DNA from: Planctomycetaceae bacterium UBA2671 | GTDB taxonomy: Bacteria; Planctomycetota; Planctomycetia; Planctomycetales; Planctomycetaceae | Assembly: GCA_002359185.1 (NCBI GenBank) | Contig: DEML01000057.1 | Span: 1-35,819 of the forward strand | Length of the DNA: 35,819 nt | Direction: 5' to 3' | Part shown: positions 1 to 10,085 of the stretch, in pieces | Layout of the letters: the number at the start of each line of letters is the position of its first letter | Numbering within the stretch: position 1 is the stretch's first letter | Translations under genes and position numbers: made by a program | Notes under the pieces: generated by a model | The model's input: the letters and a program-made list of their open reading frames with translations, nothing else | Database searches by the model: none | What the model was told of the DNA's origin: nothing

Positions 1-13
1 GATTTAACATACA

Positions 14-118
14 AGGCACAGAGGACACGGAGAAATTTTCGGAAAGGACTGTCATGCTCAAACAATTGAATTCTTCAAAAGCCTTGGATTTCAAGACTTC
101 TCCGTGTCCTCTGTGCCT
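14..118. repeat. Long inverted repeat, 21-bp arms
   Basis: The arms at 14-34 and 98-118 are perfect reverse complements over 21 bp, separated by 63 bp. The right arm reads ctccgtgtcctctgtgcct and continues into ctgtgg. Sequences of this cacagag/ctctgtg type recur between genes in many environmental bacterial genomes, as I recall, so this is probably one copy of a dispersed repeat. It lies downstream of the minus-strand methyltransferase, where a transcript could fold it. No transposase or open reading frame lies between the arms. Positions 119-243 hold nothing I can identify. Confidence 0.6.
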
Positions 119-243
119 CTGTGGATAAAAAAATATTTTCAATTTCGTAAGGTGTTCTTATTTCTTGGGATTTCAAATTGATCCTGAAAAAAACTCACTC
201 GCTTGCACTTCGTGCTTGTAACAGGGTTTTTGCAAAACTTCAG

Positions 244-1443
244 TTAATAACTTGAAATCGAACCATTTGTCGTTTTGCAAATCGTTTCCAGATGAAATGA
301 TTTCACTCCGAGCGAAGATTTCAATTCTTGAAATGCCAGCCGGGCTGCAGCCTGTTGCGTTGGTGAAATTTCAGATTTGATCGCGCGGATCAGGAGATTT
401 TTAGCAGTATGTTCGAGGTCGATGAATTCAATCACATGCGTGCGATAGCCCAGGATTTCCAGGTATTGGGCACGCAGGGCATCGGTTGCCAGAGAGGCGA
501 GCCGTTCGCGTAAAATACCGTGCTTGAGTAATGGAGCAAGAGCTTCGTTTTCAAGTTGATGATGCAATTCGTGCTGACAGCAGGGCACAGCCAGAATGAT
601 TTCTGCTCCCAGTTCGAGGCTTCTTGCTAACGCATCATCAGTCGCGGTGTCGCAGGCGTGGAGCCAGATCGCCAGATCAATCGGACCTTCGATTCTGGCG
701 TCCTGAATACTGGCGACTTCAAATTGCATATCGTTGATGCCGAGCTTTTGTCGTGTTTTTTCACAGGTCTCAATCACTCCCGGCTGAGAATCGAATGCCT
801 GAATCTGAACAGCGAGTTGAAAGTGATTAACGAGCAGTTCGCGAATCGCAAAGGTGAGATAACTTTTCCCGCAGCCGTAATCGACAATCCGAACGGGACG
901 GTCCCGAGGAAGTTTTTCGCGAAGATCGGCGATGAATTCAGCAAAACGATTAATCTGACGAAACTTCCGCTGCATCGAACGATGTACACGACCATTCGGT
1001 GTCATGACGCCAAGTTCGACCAGAAAGGGAATCGGCTCTCCCTCTGAAAAGAGATACTGCTTTTTCGTATTGTGAGTGAGAGGTAACTGAGGGGCGGCTT
1101 TGGTGGATCGATGATGTTGCACTTTCAGCGAGCCATTTTTTTGCACACGGACCTGCAAATCCTCTGAAGTCAAGCGAACCAGTGCATTCAGGAATTGAGA
1201 ACCGAGTACTGTTTCAAAGTGCTCTCCAGTCTCTTTCCAGTCTCGATTCTGGTGCGTCTGCTTTTTCGCACGATCCTGCATCGTCCATTGAATGACGATT
1301 TCATCTCTTAGAGCGATGGGGCGCAACATGATCCGCTGAAACTCCTGGTTTTTCTTGGAGACAGGCCCGGAAAGTGCTATGGAAACCAAATCACCACGCT
1401 CATAATTCTCTGTCAGCACAGACCAAAGTTCAGCTAATGTCAT
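244..1443 (-). CDS. SAM-dependent methyltransferase (Methyltransf_32-like)
   Basis: Predicted S-adenosylmethionine-dependent methyltransferase of about 399 residues. The SAM-binding motif I region reads IVDYGCGKSYLTFA (glycine loop about residues 190-194). It is followed by LHACDTATDDAL (about 262-273) and VPCCQHEL (about 286-293). This HACD...PCC arrangement fits the Methyltransf_32 group, related to TRM13, METTL25 and GSTCD. The first ~140 residues are a separate N-terminal region without a motif I recognise. The substrate is unknown; RNA or protein is possible by analogy only. The frame stays open upstream to TTG/GTG codons at 1506/1503, which have a weak aggt Shine-Dalgarno, while the ATG at 1443 has none. 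I prefer 1443 but the start is uncertain. The gene is monocistronic, with a repeat on each side. Confidence 0.75.
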   Translation of the reverse strand: MTLAELWSVLTENYERGDLVSIALSGPVSKKNQEFQRIMLRPIALRDEIVIQWTMQDRAKKQTHQNRDWKETGEHFETVLGSQFLNALVRLTSEDLQVRVQKNGSLKVQHHRSTKAAPQLPLTHNTKKQYLFSEGEPIPFLVELGVMTPNGRVHRSMQRKFRQINRFAEFIADLREKLPRDRPVRIVDYGCGKSYLTFAIRELLVNHFQLAVQIQAFDSQPGVIETCEKTRQKLGINDMQFEVASIQDARIEGPIDLAIWLHACDTATDDALARSLELGAEIILAVPCCQHELHHQLENEALAPLLKHGILRERLASLATDALRAQYLEILGYRTHVIEFIDLEHTAKNLLIRAIKSEISPTQQAAARLAFQELKSSLGVKSFHLETICKTTNGSISSY

Positions 1444-1704
1444 GAGAAGGAGAAATCTATAAAATAGACCATTTTCAAATGGTTTCTGCAGTCGTTTGGA
1501 CACCAAATGACCTGAAAAAGCTGTATTTGCTCCTGCCGAACGCTGCTGGTAATTTTTGAATATGCTTTACAATGAGTCACCGTTAATTTAATGGACTATG
1601 GTATCGTGAGCCAGGACCAGGAGCGAATGACTTCTTGAAAGCAAAATAATATTTCAACGATCGCTCAATGTCACCCTGTTCTGAAATTCAAAGTCGAAAA
1701 TAAA

Positions 1705-1728
1705 CACTGCTGGGCTTGCCCAGCAGTG
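1705..1728. repeat. Compact 11-bp palindrome with 2-nt loop
   Basis: The arms cactgctgggc (1705-1715) and gcccagcagtg (1718-1728) are perfect reverse complements separated by only tt. There is no T-tract, so it is not a classic terminator. It lies in the 390-bp stretch between the methyltransferase and the terminator of the DegT gene. It resembles REP-like intergenic palindromes; I recall similar 'tgctgggc..gcccagca' elements from planctomycete genomes but cannot verify this here. Confidence 0.6.
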
Positions 1729-1833
1729 ACACATCACAAGCGACATTTGGCTGCAATAGCCCTGAAACACTTGAGGACATTGTTCAAACAAATTTAGAAC
1801 CGCGGATGAACCTGGGCTCTTTGTGGCATAATA

Positions 1834-1868
1834 AAAAACGCCGCCCTGAATTCCGGGGCGGCGTTTTT
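1834..1868 (-). terminator. Rho-independent terminator of the DegT gene
   Basis: A 13-bp stem, aaaaacgccgccc (1834-1846) with gggcggcgttttt (1856-1868), encloses a 9-nt loop. Read on the minus strand it begins 20 bp after the DegT aminotransferase stop codon and ends in a T-tract. It is symmetrical and could also stop plus-strand transcripts. Confidence 0.85.
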
Positions 1869-1888
1869 AGTGTTGTCAATTGGCAGAA

Positions 1889-3100
<1,212 letters not shown>

Positions 3101-3662
3101 GTGCGACTCCATTCGCAATTATTGAAGGAAGAGATCACGACTCATTCGTGACCTGTCATTAACAGAGCGCTACAGGAGGTAAATGTTCATTAATATGACT
3201 CAACTCGCGTTGTTTCTGCTAATTTGTGCTGACGGTAAATTGATCGGATAATTCTGTCAAGAGTTTCTGTGATTCCTGACCTCTGGATAGAATTCCCTGC
3301 TTTTAACGAGATCATAATGTAATTCCTGCAATTCCATTCTTATCAAATCTCTTTAATTTGAGTGCGAATGTAACCAATATTCCAATTGGGAGTGCTTAGA
3401 AGAGTGGAAGCCTGTATTCGCAATTTCTCAGGAAAATCTTCCAGCCAATTGATCCACATGATGTATATTTGACCTAACTATAAAAAACTCCCAAAATGTC
3501 CTAAAATCCTCAAACAACCCTTGAAGGCCCTTTTCCCCAGAGTTAAACTCATGATGAACAAGTGGTAGCGGTGAATGGAAAATGTGGGTTCTCCATATTA
3601 CCTGGTCCTGCTGGTATGCCGAAATTGGGCTATCGAGGGCATCAGCACCAACCACGTGGGTC

Positions 3663-3685
3663 GTGTTATCTATGTTGGATAACAC
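3663..3685. promoter_or_regulatory. Inverted repeat upstream of the Gly/Ser-rich gene
   Basis: The arms gtgttatc (3663-3670) and gataacac (3678-3685) form a perfect 8-bp inverted repeat with a 7-nt spacer, 50 bp before the start codon at 3735. It could be an operator or a leader hairpin. The rest of the 634-bp gap 3101-3734 contains no gene I can support. Open frames extending upstream through it are products of alternative starts or the opposite strand. Confidence 0.3.
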
Positions 3686-3734
3686 AATTATTTTCGTTCC
3701 AGGATCTGCAGGACAGGCAACGAAGGAGAGTACT

Positions 3735-4097
3735 ATGAGTAAGAGTGGAATGTTCTTTTTGGCAGCAGTCGCGACTTTGGCATTTGCGTTCACAACAGAC
3801 GCAGAAGCACGACGTCACGGTAGCTCAGGCAGTCACGGTAGCTGGGGTTCTTCCGGCGGTTCAAGTGGCGGAAGCCATGGCTCAAGCGGTGGTTATCACC
3901 ACAGCTCAGGCAGCCACGGTTCAAGTGGTTCAAGCGGTGGCGACTCTGATTCAAGCGGTGGATCAAGTGGCTACAACAGCTCAGGATCAAATGGATCTAG
4001 TGGCTCAAGCGGTTCAAGCGGCGGACGACGTTTGTTCAAACGACGTGGCAGCTCAGGATCAAGCGGAAGCTGGGGTTCTAGCGGAAGCCGTGGCTAA
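3735..4097 (+). CDS. Secreted Gly/Ser/His-rich low-complexity protein
   Basis: A 120-residue protein of unknown function. It starts MSKSGMFFLAAVATLAFAFT and has a signal peptide with probable cleavage after DAEA (about residue 24). The mature part is almost entirely Ser and Gly with scattered His and Trp, in units such as GSHGSWGSSGG. A single basic patch, GGRRLFKRRG, lies near residues 96-105, followed by a last Ser/Gly run. No catalytic domain is visible. Such composition suggests a disordered or surface/matrix protein; His and Asp could bind metal, but that is inference. I chose the ATG at 3735 because of the aggag just upstream and the clean signal peptide. The frame runs upstream to 3582 without a plausible start. 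The gene is single and closed by a strong terminator. Confidence 0.75.
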   Translation: MSKSGMFFLAAVATLAFAFTTDAEARRHGSSGSHGSWGSSGGSSGGSHGSSGGYHHSSGSHGSSGSSGGDSDSSGGSSGYNSSGSNGSSGSSGSSGGRRLFKRRGSSGSSGSWGSSGSRG

Positions 4098-4166
4098 TCT
4101 TGCTTGATCATTCCTGGAATGATCATCAAGCAGGAAAGAATCCTCGTGATTCTTAGCGAAATGCTC

Positions 4167-4201
4167 AAGCAGAAGGTCTACATTGACCTTCTGCTTTTTT
4201 T
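4167..4201 (+). terminator. Rho-independent terminator of the Gly/Ser-rich gene
   Basis: A 12-bp stem, aagcagaaggtc (4167-4178) with gaccttctgctt (4185-4196), has a 6-nt loop and runs into seven T residues. An imperfect hairpin at about 4103-4133 (gcttgatcattcc with ggaatgatcatcaagc) precedes it. Confidence 0.9.
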
Positions 4202-4400
4202 ATGAATTTTTTTAAAGCCCTGTTCCTGAACATTCTTATAATTCTCTGTATTTCAGGTGATTCCATGATCAATTTGTAACGACTACCGTTTTCAGACCGC
4301 TATTCACGTTCGGGCAAAGGAGCGGTATAGTTCGGCTGCTTGAAAGTCGGTCACTTATGGATGAGCAGGGCGACATAAATACAAAGAGGGAAGGACTCCG

Positions 4401-5234
4401 ATGCGAATTATCGCCATCATGAATCAAAAGGGCGGCGTTGGAAAAACAACGTCAAGTGTGAACATCGCAGCTGGACTTGCTCGACTGGGCAAGCGAGTCT
4501 GTTTGATCGATCTCGATTCTCAGGGAAACTCGTCTTCTCATCTTGGGATTGATATCAATCAGGGCATGCAAACGATTTATCAGGTTTTTTCCGGCGAGCG
4601 AAAGCTGATCGAAACCCGTCAACTGGTCAAATCCAACCTATGGGTTGTTCCTGCCAATATCGATCTGGCAGCCGTCGAAGTTGAACTGGTCGATGCTCAG
4701 GGGCGTGAGTTTATCCTCAAGCAGGCACTTGAACAGTATGCCCGCGAAGAGCGCGACAAGCCTCTCGATTATGTGATTATGGACTGTCCACCAGCTTTGA
4801 ACACGGTCACAATTAACGCTTTGACCGCTGCCACCGAAATGTTGATTCCGGTCCAGCCGCATTATTTAAGTTTACAGGGACTTTCTCGCCTTCTGGAAAC
4901 GACCGCGCTCATTAAACGGCGGTTGAATCGAAACCTGTCGATCACTGGCATGATGCTTTGCCTCTACGAAACGGGCACGCGATTAGCAGCCGATGTCACC
5001 GATGACTTGATGCGATTCCTGGAAGAAAGCGATCCGCAGGCTCCCTGGTCAAATGCAAAAGTCTTCAATAGTCGCATCCGTAGAAATATCAGGCTGGCAG
5101 AAGCCCCGAGTTTTGCGCAGTCGATCTTCGAATATGCACCCGACTCGACTGGAGCCCATGATTACGGGAATCTGGTACAAGAGGTTATGGCTTGCGAGAA
5201 AACTCAGAGCAATCCGCTTTCCAAAGCAGCTTGA
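4401..5234 (+). CDS. ParA/Soj-family ATPase (orphan)
   Basis: P-loop ATPase of the ParA/MinD family, 277 residues. It starts MRIIAIMNQKGGVGKTTSS, where KGGVGKTT (residues 10-17) is the deviant Walker A motif with both signature lysines. CLIDLDSQGNSS follows as the switch I region, and YVIMDCPPALN is the Walker B/switch II segment. Family members form ATP-dependent dimers on DNA or other surfaces and position chromosomes, plasmids or protein assemblies. No parB, parS-like cluster or chemotaxis/flagellar gene is adjacent, so its cargo is unknown. It could be a chromosomal Soj or a positioning ATPase. The start has a strong ggaagga Shine-Dalgarno. The gene is single, with terminators before and after. 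Confidence 0.85.
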   Translation: MRIIAIMNQKGGVGKTTSSVNIAAGLARLGKRVCLIDLDSQGNSSSHLGIDINQGMQTIYQVFSGERKLIETRQLVKSNLWVVPANIDLAAVEVELVDAQGREFILKQALEQYAREERDKPLDYVIMDCPPALNTVTINALTAATEMLIPVQPHYLSLQGLSRLLETTALIKRRLNRNLSITGMMLCLYETGTRLAADVTDDLMRFLEESDPQAPWSNAKVFNSRIRRNIRLAEAPSFAQSIFEYAPDSTGAHDYGNLVQEVMACEKTQSNPLSKAA

Positions 5235-5261
5235 AATTCGTTTCCGCTTGATCAGTTAATG

Positions 5262-5291
5262 AAAGCACAGGAATCTTCCCTGTGCTTTTTT
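5262..5291 (+). terminator. Rho-independent terminator of the parA-like gene
   Basis: A 10-bp stem, aaagcacagg (5262-5271) with cctgtgcttt (5279-5288), is followed by further T residues to 5291. It begins 27 bp after the ParA stop codon. Confidence 0.85.
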
Positions 5292-5438
5292 GCTTTCTGA
5301 AATGCATCGATTGCACACAAAGAATTCACAGCTTGTCCATGTGCGATTGTCTTTTGAAAACGCTATCATGAATTCTGGCCAGATGAGATCTGAGAGAATA
5401 CAACACAGCTGACAGTGATATTTACTGAGGAGAAAAGA

Positions 5439-6866
<1,428 letters not shown>

Positions 6867-6901
6867 CTACTCTGAAAAGTAATAATTCGCATGTGATGAA
6901 A

Positions 6902-8335
6902 TCAGGATACGCCTTGTGACCGAATGACGAGCAGTCGTCTTTCGGTCATATCTTCTATTGCATATTTGATGCCTTCGCGTCCCAGTCCGCTATCCTTAAC
7001 ACCGCCGTAGGGCATATTGTCGACACGCCAGGAGGGGATATCTCCAACAATCACACCGCCGACGACGAGCTCATCCCAAGCACGAAGCATGTGGTCGATA
7101 CTTTTGGTAAACAGTCCAGCCTGTAATCCGAACGGACTCTCATTGACCTCTCGGAGAGCCTGATCAAAGTCGCTAAAACGAGACAGGACAGCGACCGGAC
7201 CGAAGGCTTCTTCTGCGCAAATTGGGAGGTGCTTCGGAACATTTTCCAATAAAGTCGCTTCGACCATCGCGCCTTCCCGTCCACCTCCACATAAAAGATT
7301 TCCACCGGCATCAAGAGCCTCGTCAATCCATTTTTTAAGTCGCTCGCCATCGGATTCGGTAATGACGGGACCAATGAAAGTCTCTTCGTTTTTTGGATCT
7401 CCCATTTTGAGTGATTTGGTTTTCTCGACCATTGCGGCTCGAAAATCTTCATAGATTTTTTCGTGAATCAGAATTCTTTGCACGCCGATACAGCTTTGTC
7501 CGGATTGATAAAAGGCCCCGACGATCATTCGCTCGACGGCATCTTCTATGTCGGCATCTTCATCGACAATGCAGGCAGCATTGCCACCCAATTCGAGAAT
7601 GACTTTCTTTTTGCCAGCCTTCTGCTTCAATTTCCAGCCGACATCGGGAGAGCCAGTGAAGCTGAGAAGCTTGAAGCGTTCATCAGTTGTCATCGAATCA
7701 GCTGCATCACGATGGCAGGGCAGAATTGAAAATGCCCCTTCCGGCAAATCCGTTTCTGCCAGAACCTCGGCAATTTGCAGGGCACCAATAGGGGTTTTAC
7801 TTGCAGGCTTCAACACAAAAGGACAACCCGCAGCGATCGCAGGAGCGATTTTATGAGCAGCAAGATTCAGTGGGAAATTGAATGGAGATATAAAAGAGCA
7901 AGGCCCGATAGGCACGCGCTGATCGAACCCTCGATAACCAGCTGCCCGCGAGGAAATTTCGAGATTATGAACATGCCCTTCAATTCGCACCGCTTCCTCG
8001 GCTGCGATGCGGAATGTATCGATGAGACGAGTCACCTCACCTCGACTATCACGAATCGGTTTGCCAGCCTCGATACATAGGCTCATCGCCAGTTCATCGG
8101 ACCGCTCCTCAAAGCGCTTGACGCAATGTTGAAGAATCTGCTGACGCTCATAAGGCTTGAGTCGACGCATCGGCTTGGTCGCCTCGACCGCTGCAGAAAT
8201 CGCACGTTCAATGGTTTCCTGATCAGCCATGGCAACTTTCGTGACGACTTCTCCGGAATACTTATCACGGACTTCCAGGTCGTGGTTGATCTGTTCTGGT
8301 TGATTCGCGACATAGAGCGGATATTCGTTTTGCAT
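6902..8335 (-). CDS. NAD(P)+-dependent aldehyde dehydrogenase
   Basis: Aldehyde dehydrogenase superfamily enzyme, 477 residues, oxidising an aldehyde to an acid with NAD(P)+. Catalytic elements are complete: ISPFNFPLN with the oxyanion Asn (~153), FVLKPAS with the cofactor-binding Lys (~176), VILELGGNAA with the general-base Glu (~248), and QSGQSCIGVQR with the nucleophilic Cys (~282). The ELGGNAACIVDEDAD segment and the length place it near the y4uC/phosphonoacetaldehyde/lactaldehyde dehydrogenase-like branch, but I cannot assign the substrate. The start is the ATG at 8335. The gene is single, convergent with fumC and divergent from the YtrA-like unit across a 287-bp intergenic region. No pathway partner lies nearby. 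Confidence 0.9.
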   Translation of the reverse strand: MQNEYPLYVANQPEQINHDLEVRDKYSGEVVTKVAMADQETIERAISAAVEATKPMRRLKPYERQQILQHCVKRFEERSDELAMSLCIEAGKPIRDSRGEVTRLIDTFRIAAEEAVRIEGHVHNLEISSRAAGYRGFDQRVPIGPCSFISPFNFPLNLAAHKIAPAIAAGCPFVLKPASKTPIGALQIAEVLAETDLPEGAFSILPCHRDAADSMTTDERFKLLSFTGSPDVGWKLKQKAGKKKVILELGGNAACIVDEDADIEDAVERMIVGAFYQSGQSCIGVQRILIHEKIYEDFRAAMVEKTKSLKMGDPKNEETFIGPVITESDGERLKKWIDEALDAGGNLLCGGGREGAMVEATLLENVPKHLPICAEEAFGPVAVLSRFSDFDQALREVNESPFGLQAGLFTKSIDHMLRAWDELVVGGVIVGDIPSWRVDNMPYGGVKDSGLGREGIKYAIEDMTERRLLVIRSQGVS

Positions 8336-8546
8336 GACAGGTCTATCTCATTTTGCTGGTTTCATTCTTTTAGTATTACCTGATTGTGGTCTTAGTTTGA
8401 CGAGTTTCAAGACGAATGCATTGGAGTTTTAGAAATCTCTCGTTCCGTTGTGGGTCATGCTTGACCATGTACGCGGTTTAATAATTATTCTGGAATATTT
8501 TCAGGTGAAGGTATTATTGATATTGACAACCTCATCGCTATCGATG

Positions 8547-8572
8547 TAGTGTACTATCGTGGTGGTACACTA
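8547..8572 (+). promoter_or_regulatory. YtrA-like operator palindrome
   Basis: The arms TAGTGTAC (8547-8554) and GTACACTA (8565-8572) are a perfect 8-bp inverted repeat with a 10-bp spacer, 51 bp before the GntR/YtrA start codon. Written on the inner core it is AGTGTA-N12-TACACT. This is nearly the AGTGTA-N13-TACACT operator that I recall for Bacillus subtilis YtrA. A TTGACA hexamer at 8523-8528 could be a -35 element, in which case the palindrome overlaps the -10/start region and would serve for autorepression. The remaining part of the 8336-8622 gap shows nothing else I can name. Confidence 0.65.
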
Positions 8573-8622
8573 GTTGTCTGGATTTTATATTTAATCTCTC
8601 TCAATGACATCAGGTAATAACG

Positions 8623-9003
8623 ATGTTTTTTCAAATTGAATCTGGTAGCGGCGTGCCGATCTTTGAACAGATTTGCAGGCAGATCAAATATGCAATTGCT
8701 CAAGGTTCATTTAAGTCGGGAGATTTGCTTCCCTCGGTTCGTGAGCTGGCAGGGACATTGGCCGTGAATGCAAATACGATCGCCCGGTCTTACAGGGAAT
8801 TGCAGCGTGAAGGGATTGTTATTTCTGTGCGCGGTACGGGAATGGAAATTACGAAAGAAGCCAAAGCGATTTGTGTCAAAGAACGGAAGCGGCTTGCTCA
8901 GGAAAATCTGACCGGTGTGTTGGCGGAAGCACAGGCGAGTGAATTGAGTGAGTCGGAAGTCCGTGCCTGGATGGACCGGGAAATTCGTCGATTGTGGAAA
9001 TAA
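8623..9003 (+). CDS. GntR-family regulator, YtrA subfamily
   Basis: A 126-residue transcriptional regulator with an N-terminal winged helix-turn-helix. The segment GVPIFEQICRQIKYAIAQGS, then GDLLPSVRELAGTL, then NANTIARSYRELQREGI is typical of GntR-family DNA-binding domains. Only about 50 residues follow the DNA-binding domain. There is no large effector domain, which defines the small YtrA subfamily. YtrA proteins usually repress an ABC transporter operon that they head. That is the arrangement here, with the ATPase and permease downstream on the same strand and a matching palindrome upstream. The start at 8623 has only a weak Shine-Dalgarno. Confidence 0.9.
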   Translation: MFFQIESGSGVPIFEQICRQIKYAIAQGSFKSGDLLPSVRELAGTLAVNANTIARSYRELQREGIVISVRGTGMEITKEAKAICVKERKRLAQENLTGVLAEAQASELSESEVRAWMDREIRRLWK

Positions 9004-9049
9004 TTGATCGCGTGACAGCAAAAACAGATTTTTGAAGAGGACTGAGATA

Positions 9050-10006
9050 ATGAGTCAAGCCGCTTTTGAATTGCAGAATGTGACTAAGCGATTTCGTCGA
9101 CAGACAGCTCTCGATGGAGTCTCGTTTTCCGGAAACTCGGGCGAGGTGATCGCCATCCTGGGCGAGAATGGAGCCGGGAAGACGACGGCTATTAATATTC
9201 TGCTCGGGAAGTTGAAAGCCGATGAGGGAGCCGCCCATGTGTTGGGGCTCGATTCGGCAGTTCACAGTCAGGAGATCCGCCAGCAGGTTGGATATGTTCC
9301 CGATGAACCTTGCCTGTATGACTGGATGACGGTTGGGGAAACAGGCTGGTTTGCTTCTGGATTTTATCCCTCCGGCTACTACGAGCGATATTGTGATTTA
9401 ATGACCGAATATCGCGTGCCGCTAGATAAGAAAATCAAACAGTTATCGCGGGGAATGAAGGCGAAAGTCTCGCTGGCTTTGTCGCTGGCGCATGAACCGG
9501 GGCTGCTCATTCTGGATGAGCCGACGTCGGGGCTCGATCCTCTCGTACGGCGAGAATTTCTCGAAAGCATGGTTCGTGTAGCAGCAGAAGGGCGGACAGT
9601 GCTGCTGGCCAGTCATCAGGTTGCGGAAGTGGAGCGGGTCGCTGATGCGGTCGTGATTTTGATTCAAGGTAAACTCATCATGCAGGTACGTCTCGAAGAG
9701 TTGAAGCAAAGTTGTTGCGAAGTCGTGTTGACGGGAAATATCGATGCACTGCAAAAGCAGGAGTTGCCGGGAGAGGTGATCTCGAAGGAAACGAGCGGAA
9801 GTCAACAGCAGTGGCTGTTTCTGAATACAAATGAAATGGAACTGAATAGACGGTTCAGTCAGATAGCGGGACTGATTTATGAGGTCCGGACTCCATCCCT
9901 TGAGGACGTCTTATTACGCTTGCTGATGTCATCACGAGAAAAGTCGGATGAGCAGAATGCAAAGTTAAAGCAAGAGGAAGCTACTGCGAGTTCAATGTCG
10001 AATTAG
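9050..10006 (+). CDS. ABC transporter ATP-binding protein
   Basis: ABC-type ATPase of 318 residues that would energise the permease encoded immediately downstream. It has Walker A LGENGAGKTT (Lys ~44), signature motif LSRGMKAKVSLAL, Walker B LLILDEPTSGLDP and switch-histidine LLASHQVAEVE. The Q-loop position reads GYVPDEP, with Asp where Gln is usual. The ~80 residues after the nucleotide-binding domain resemble the C-terminal regulatory extensions of CcmA/NatA-like ATPases. I chose the ATG at 9050, with gaagagga upstream, over an in-frame TTG at 9032. It lies 46 bp after the YtrA-like gene and 79 bp before the permease start, so all three are probably one operon. The substrate is unknown; relatives act in cell-envelope stress or peptide export. 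Confidence 0.9.
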   Translation: MSQAAFELQNVTKRFRRQTALDGVSFSGNSGEVIAILGENGAGKTTAINILLGKLKADEGAAHVLGLDSAVHSQEIRQQVGYVPDEPCLYDWMTVGETGWFASGFYPSGYYERYCDLMTEYRVPLDKKIKQLSRGMKAKVSLALSLAHEPGLLILDEPTSGLDPLVRREFLESMVRVAAEGRTVLLASHQVAEVERVADAVVILIQGKLIMQVRLEELKQSCCEVVLTGNIDALQKQELPGEVISKETSGSQQQWLFLNTNEMELNRRFSQIAGLIYEVRTPSLEDVLLRLLMSSREKSDEQNAKLKQEEATASSMSN

Positions 10007-10085
10007 CACACTGCTTGTGGTTTCTGGTGTTCAGGTATTCGAGTTATTCAATCAAATACGATTCAGCATTTTTGAGGACAAAGCC

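Noticed and set aside
14..118. Inverted repeat taken as the ends of an insertion sequence
   Set aside because: Only 63 bp lie between the arms, with no coding capacity and no target duplication that I can see. It is kept as a repeat only.
1507..1833. Possible RNA gene in the intergenic region
   Set aside because: Apart from the palindrome at 1705-1728, I found no tRNA cloverleaf, riboswitch core or other RNA signature.
3800..4090. Repetitive DNA taken as a CRISPR-like array or tandem repeat
   Set aside because: The periodicity is that of Gly/Ser codons in a coding frame. There are no constant repeats with unique spacers and no cas genes.
3745..4107. A 120-residue Ala/Val/Gln-rich frame overlapping the Gly/Ser-rich gene
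   Set aside because: It lacks a Shine-Dalgarno and signal peptide. It is explained by the repetitive codons of the true frame.
9032..9049. TTG at 9032 as start of the ABC ATPase
   Set aside because: The ATG at 9050 has a better-spaced purine-rich Shine-Dalgarno, and the family N-terminus begins there.
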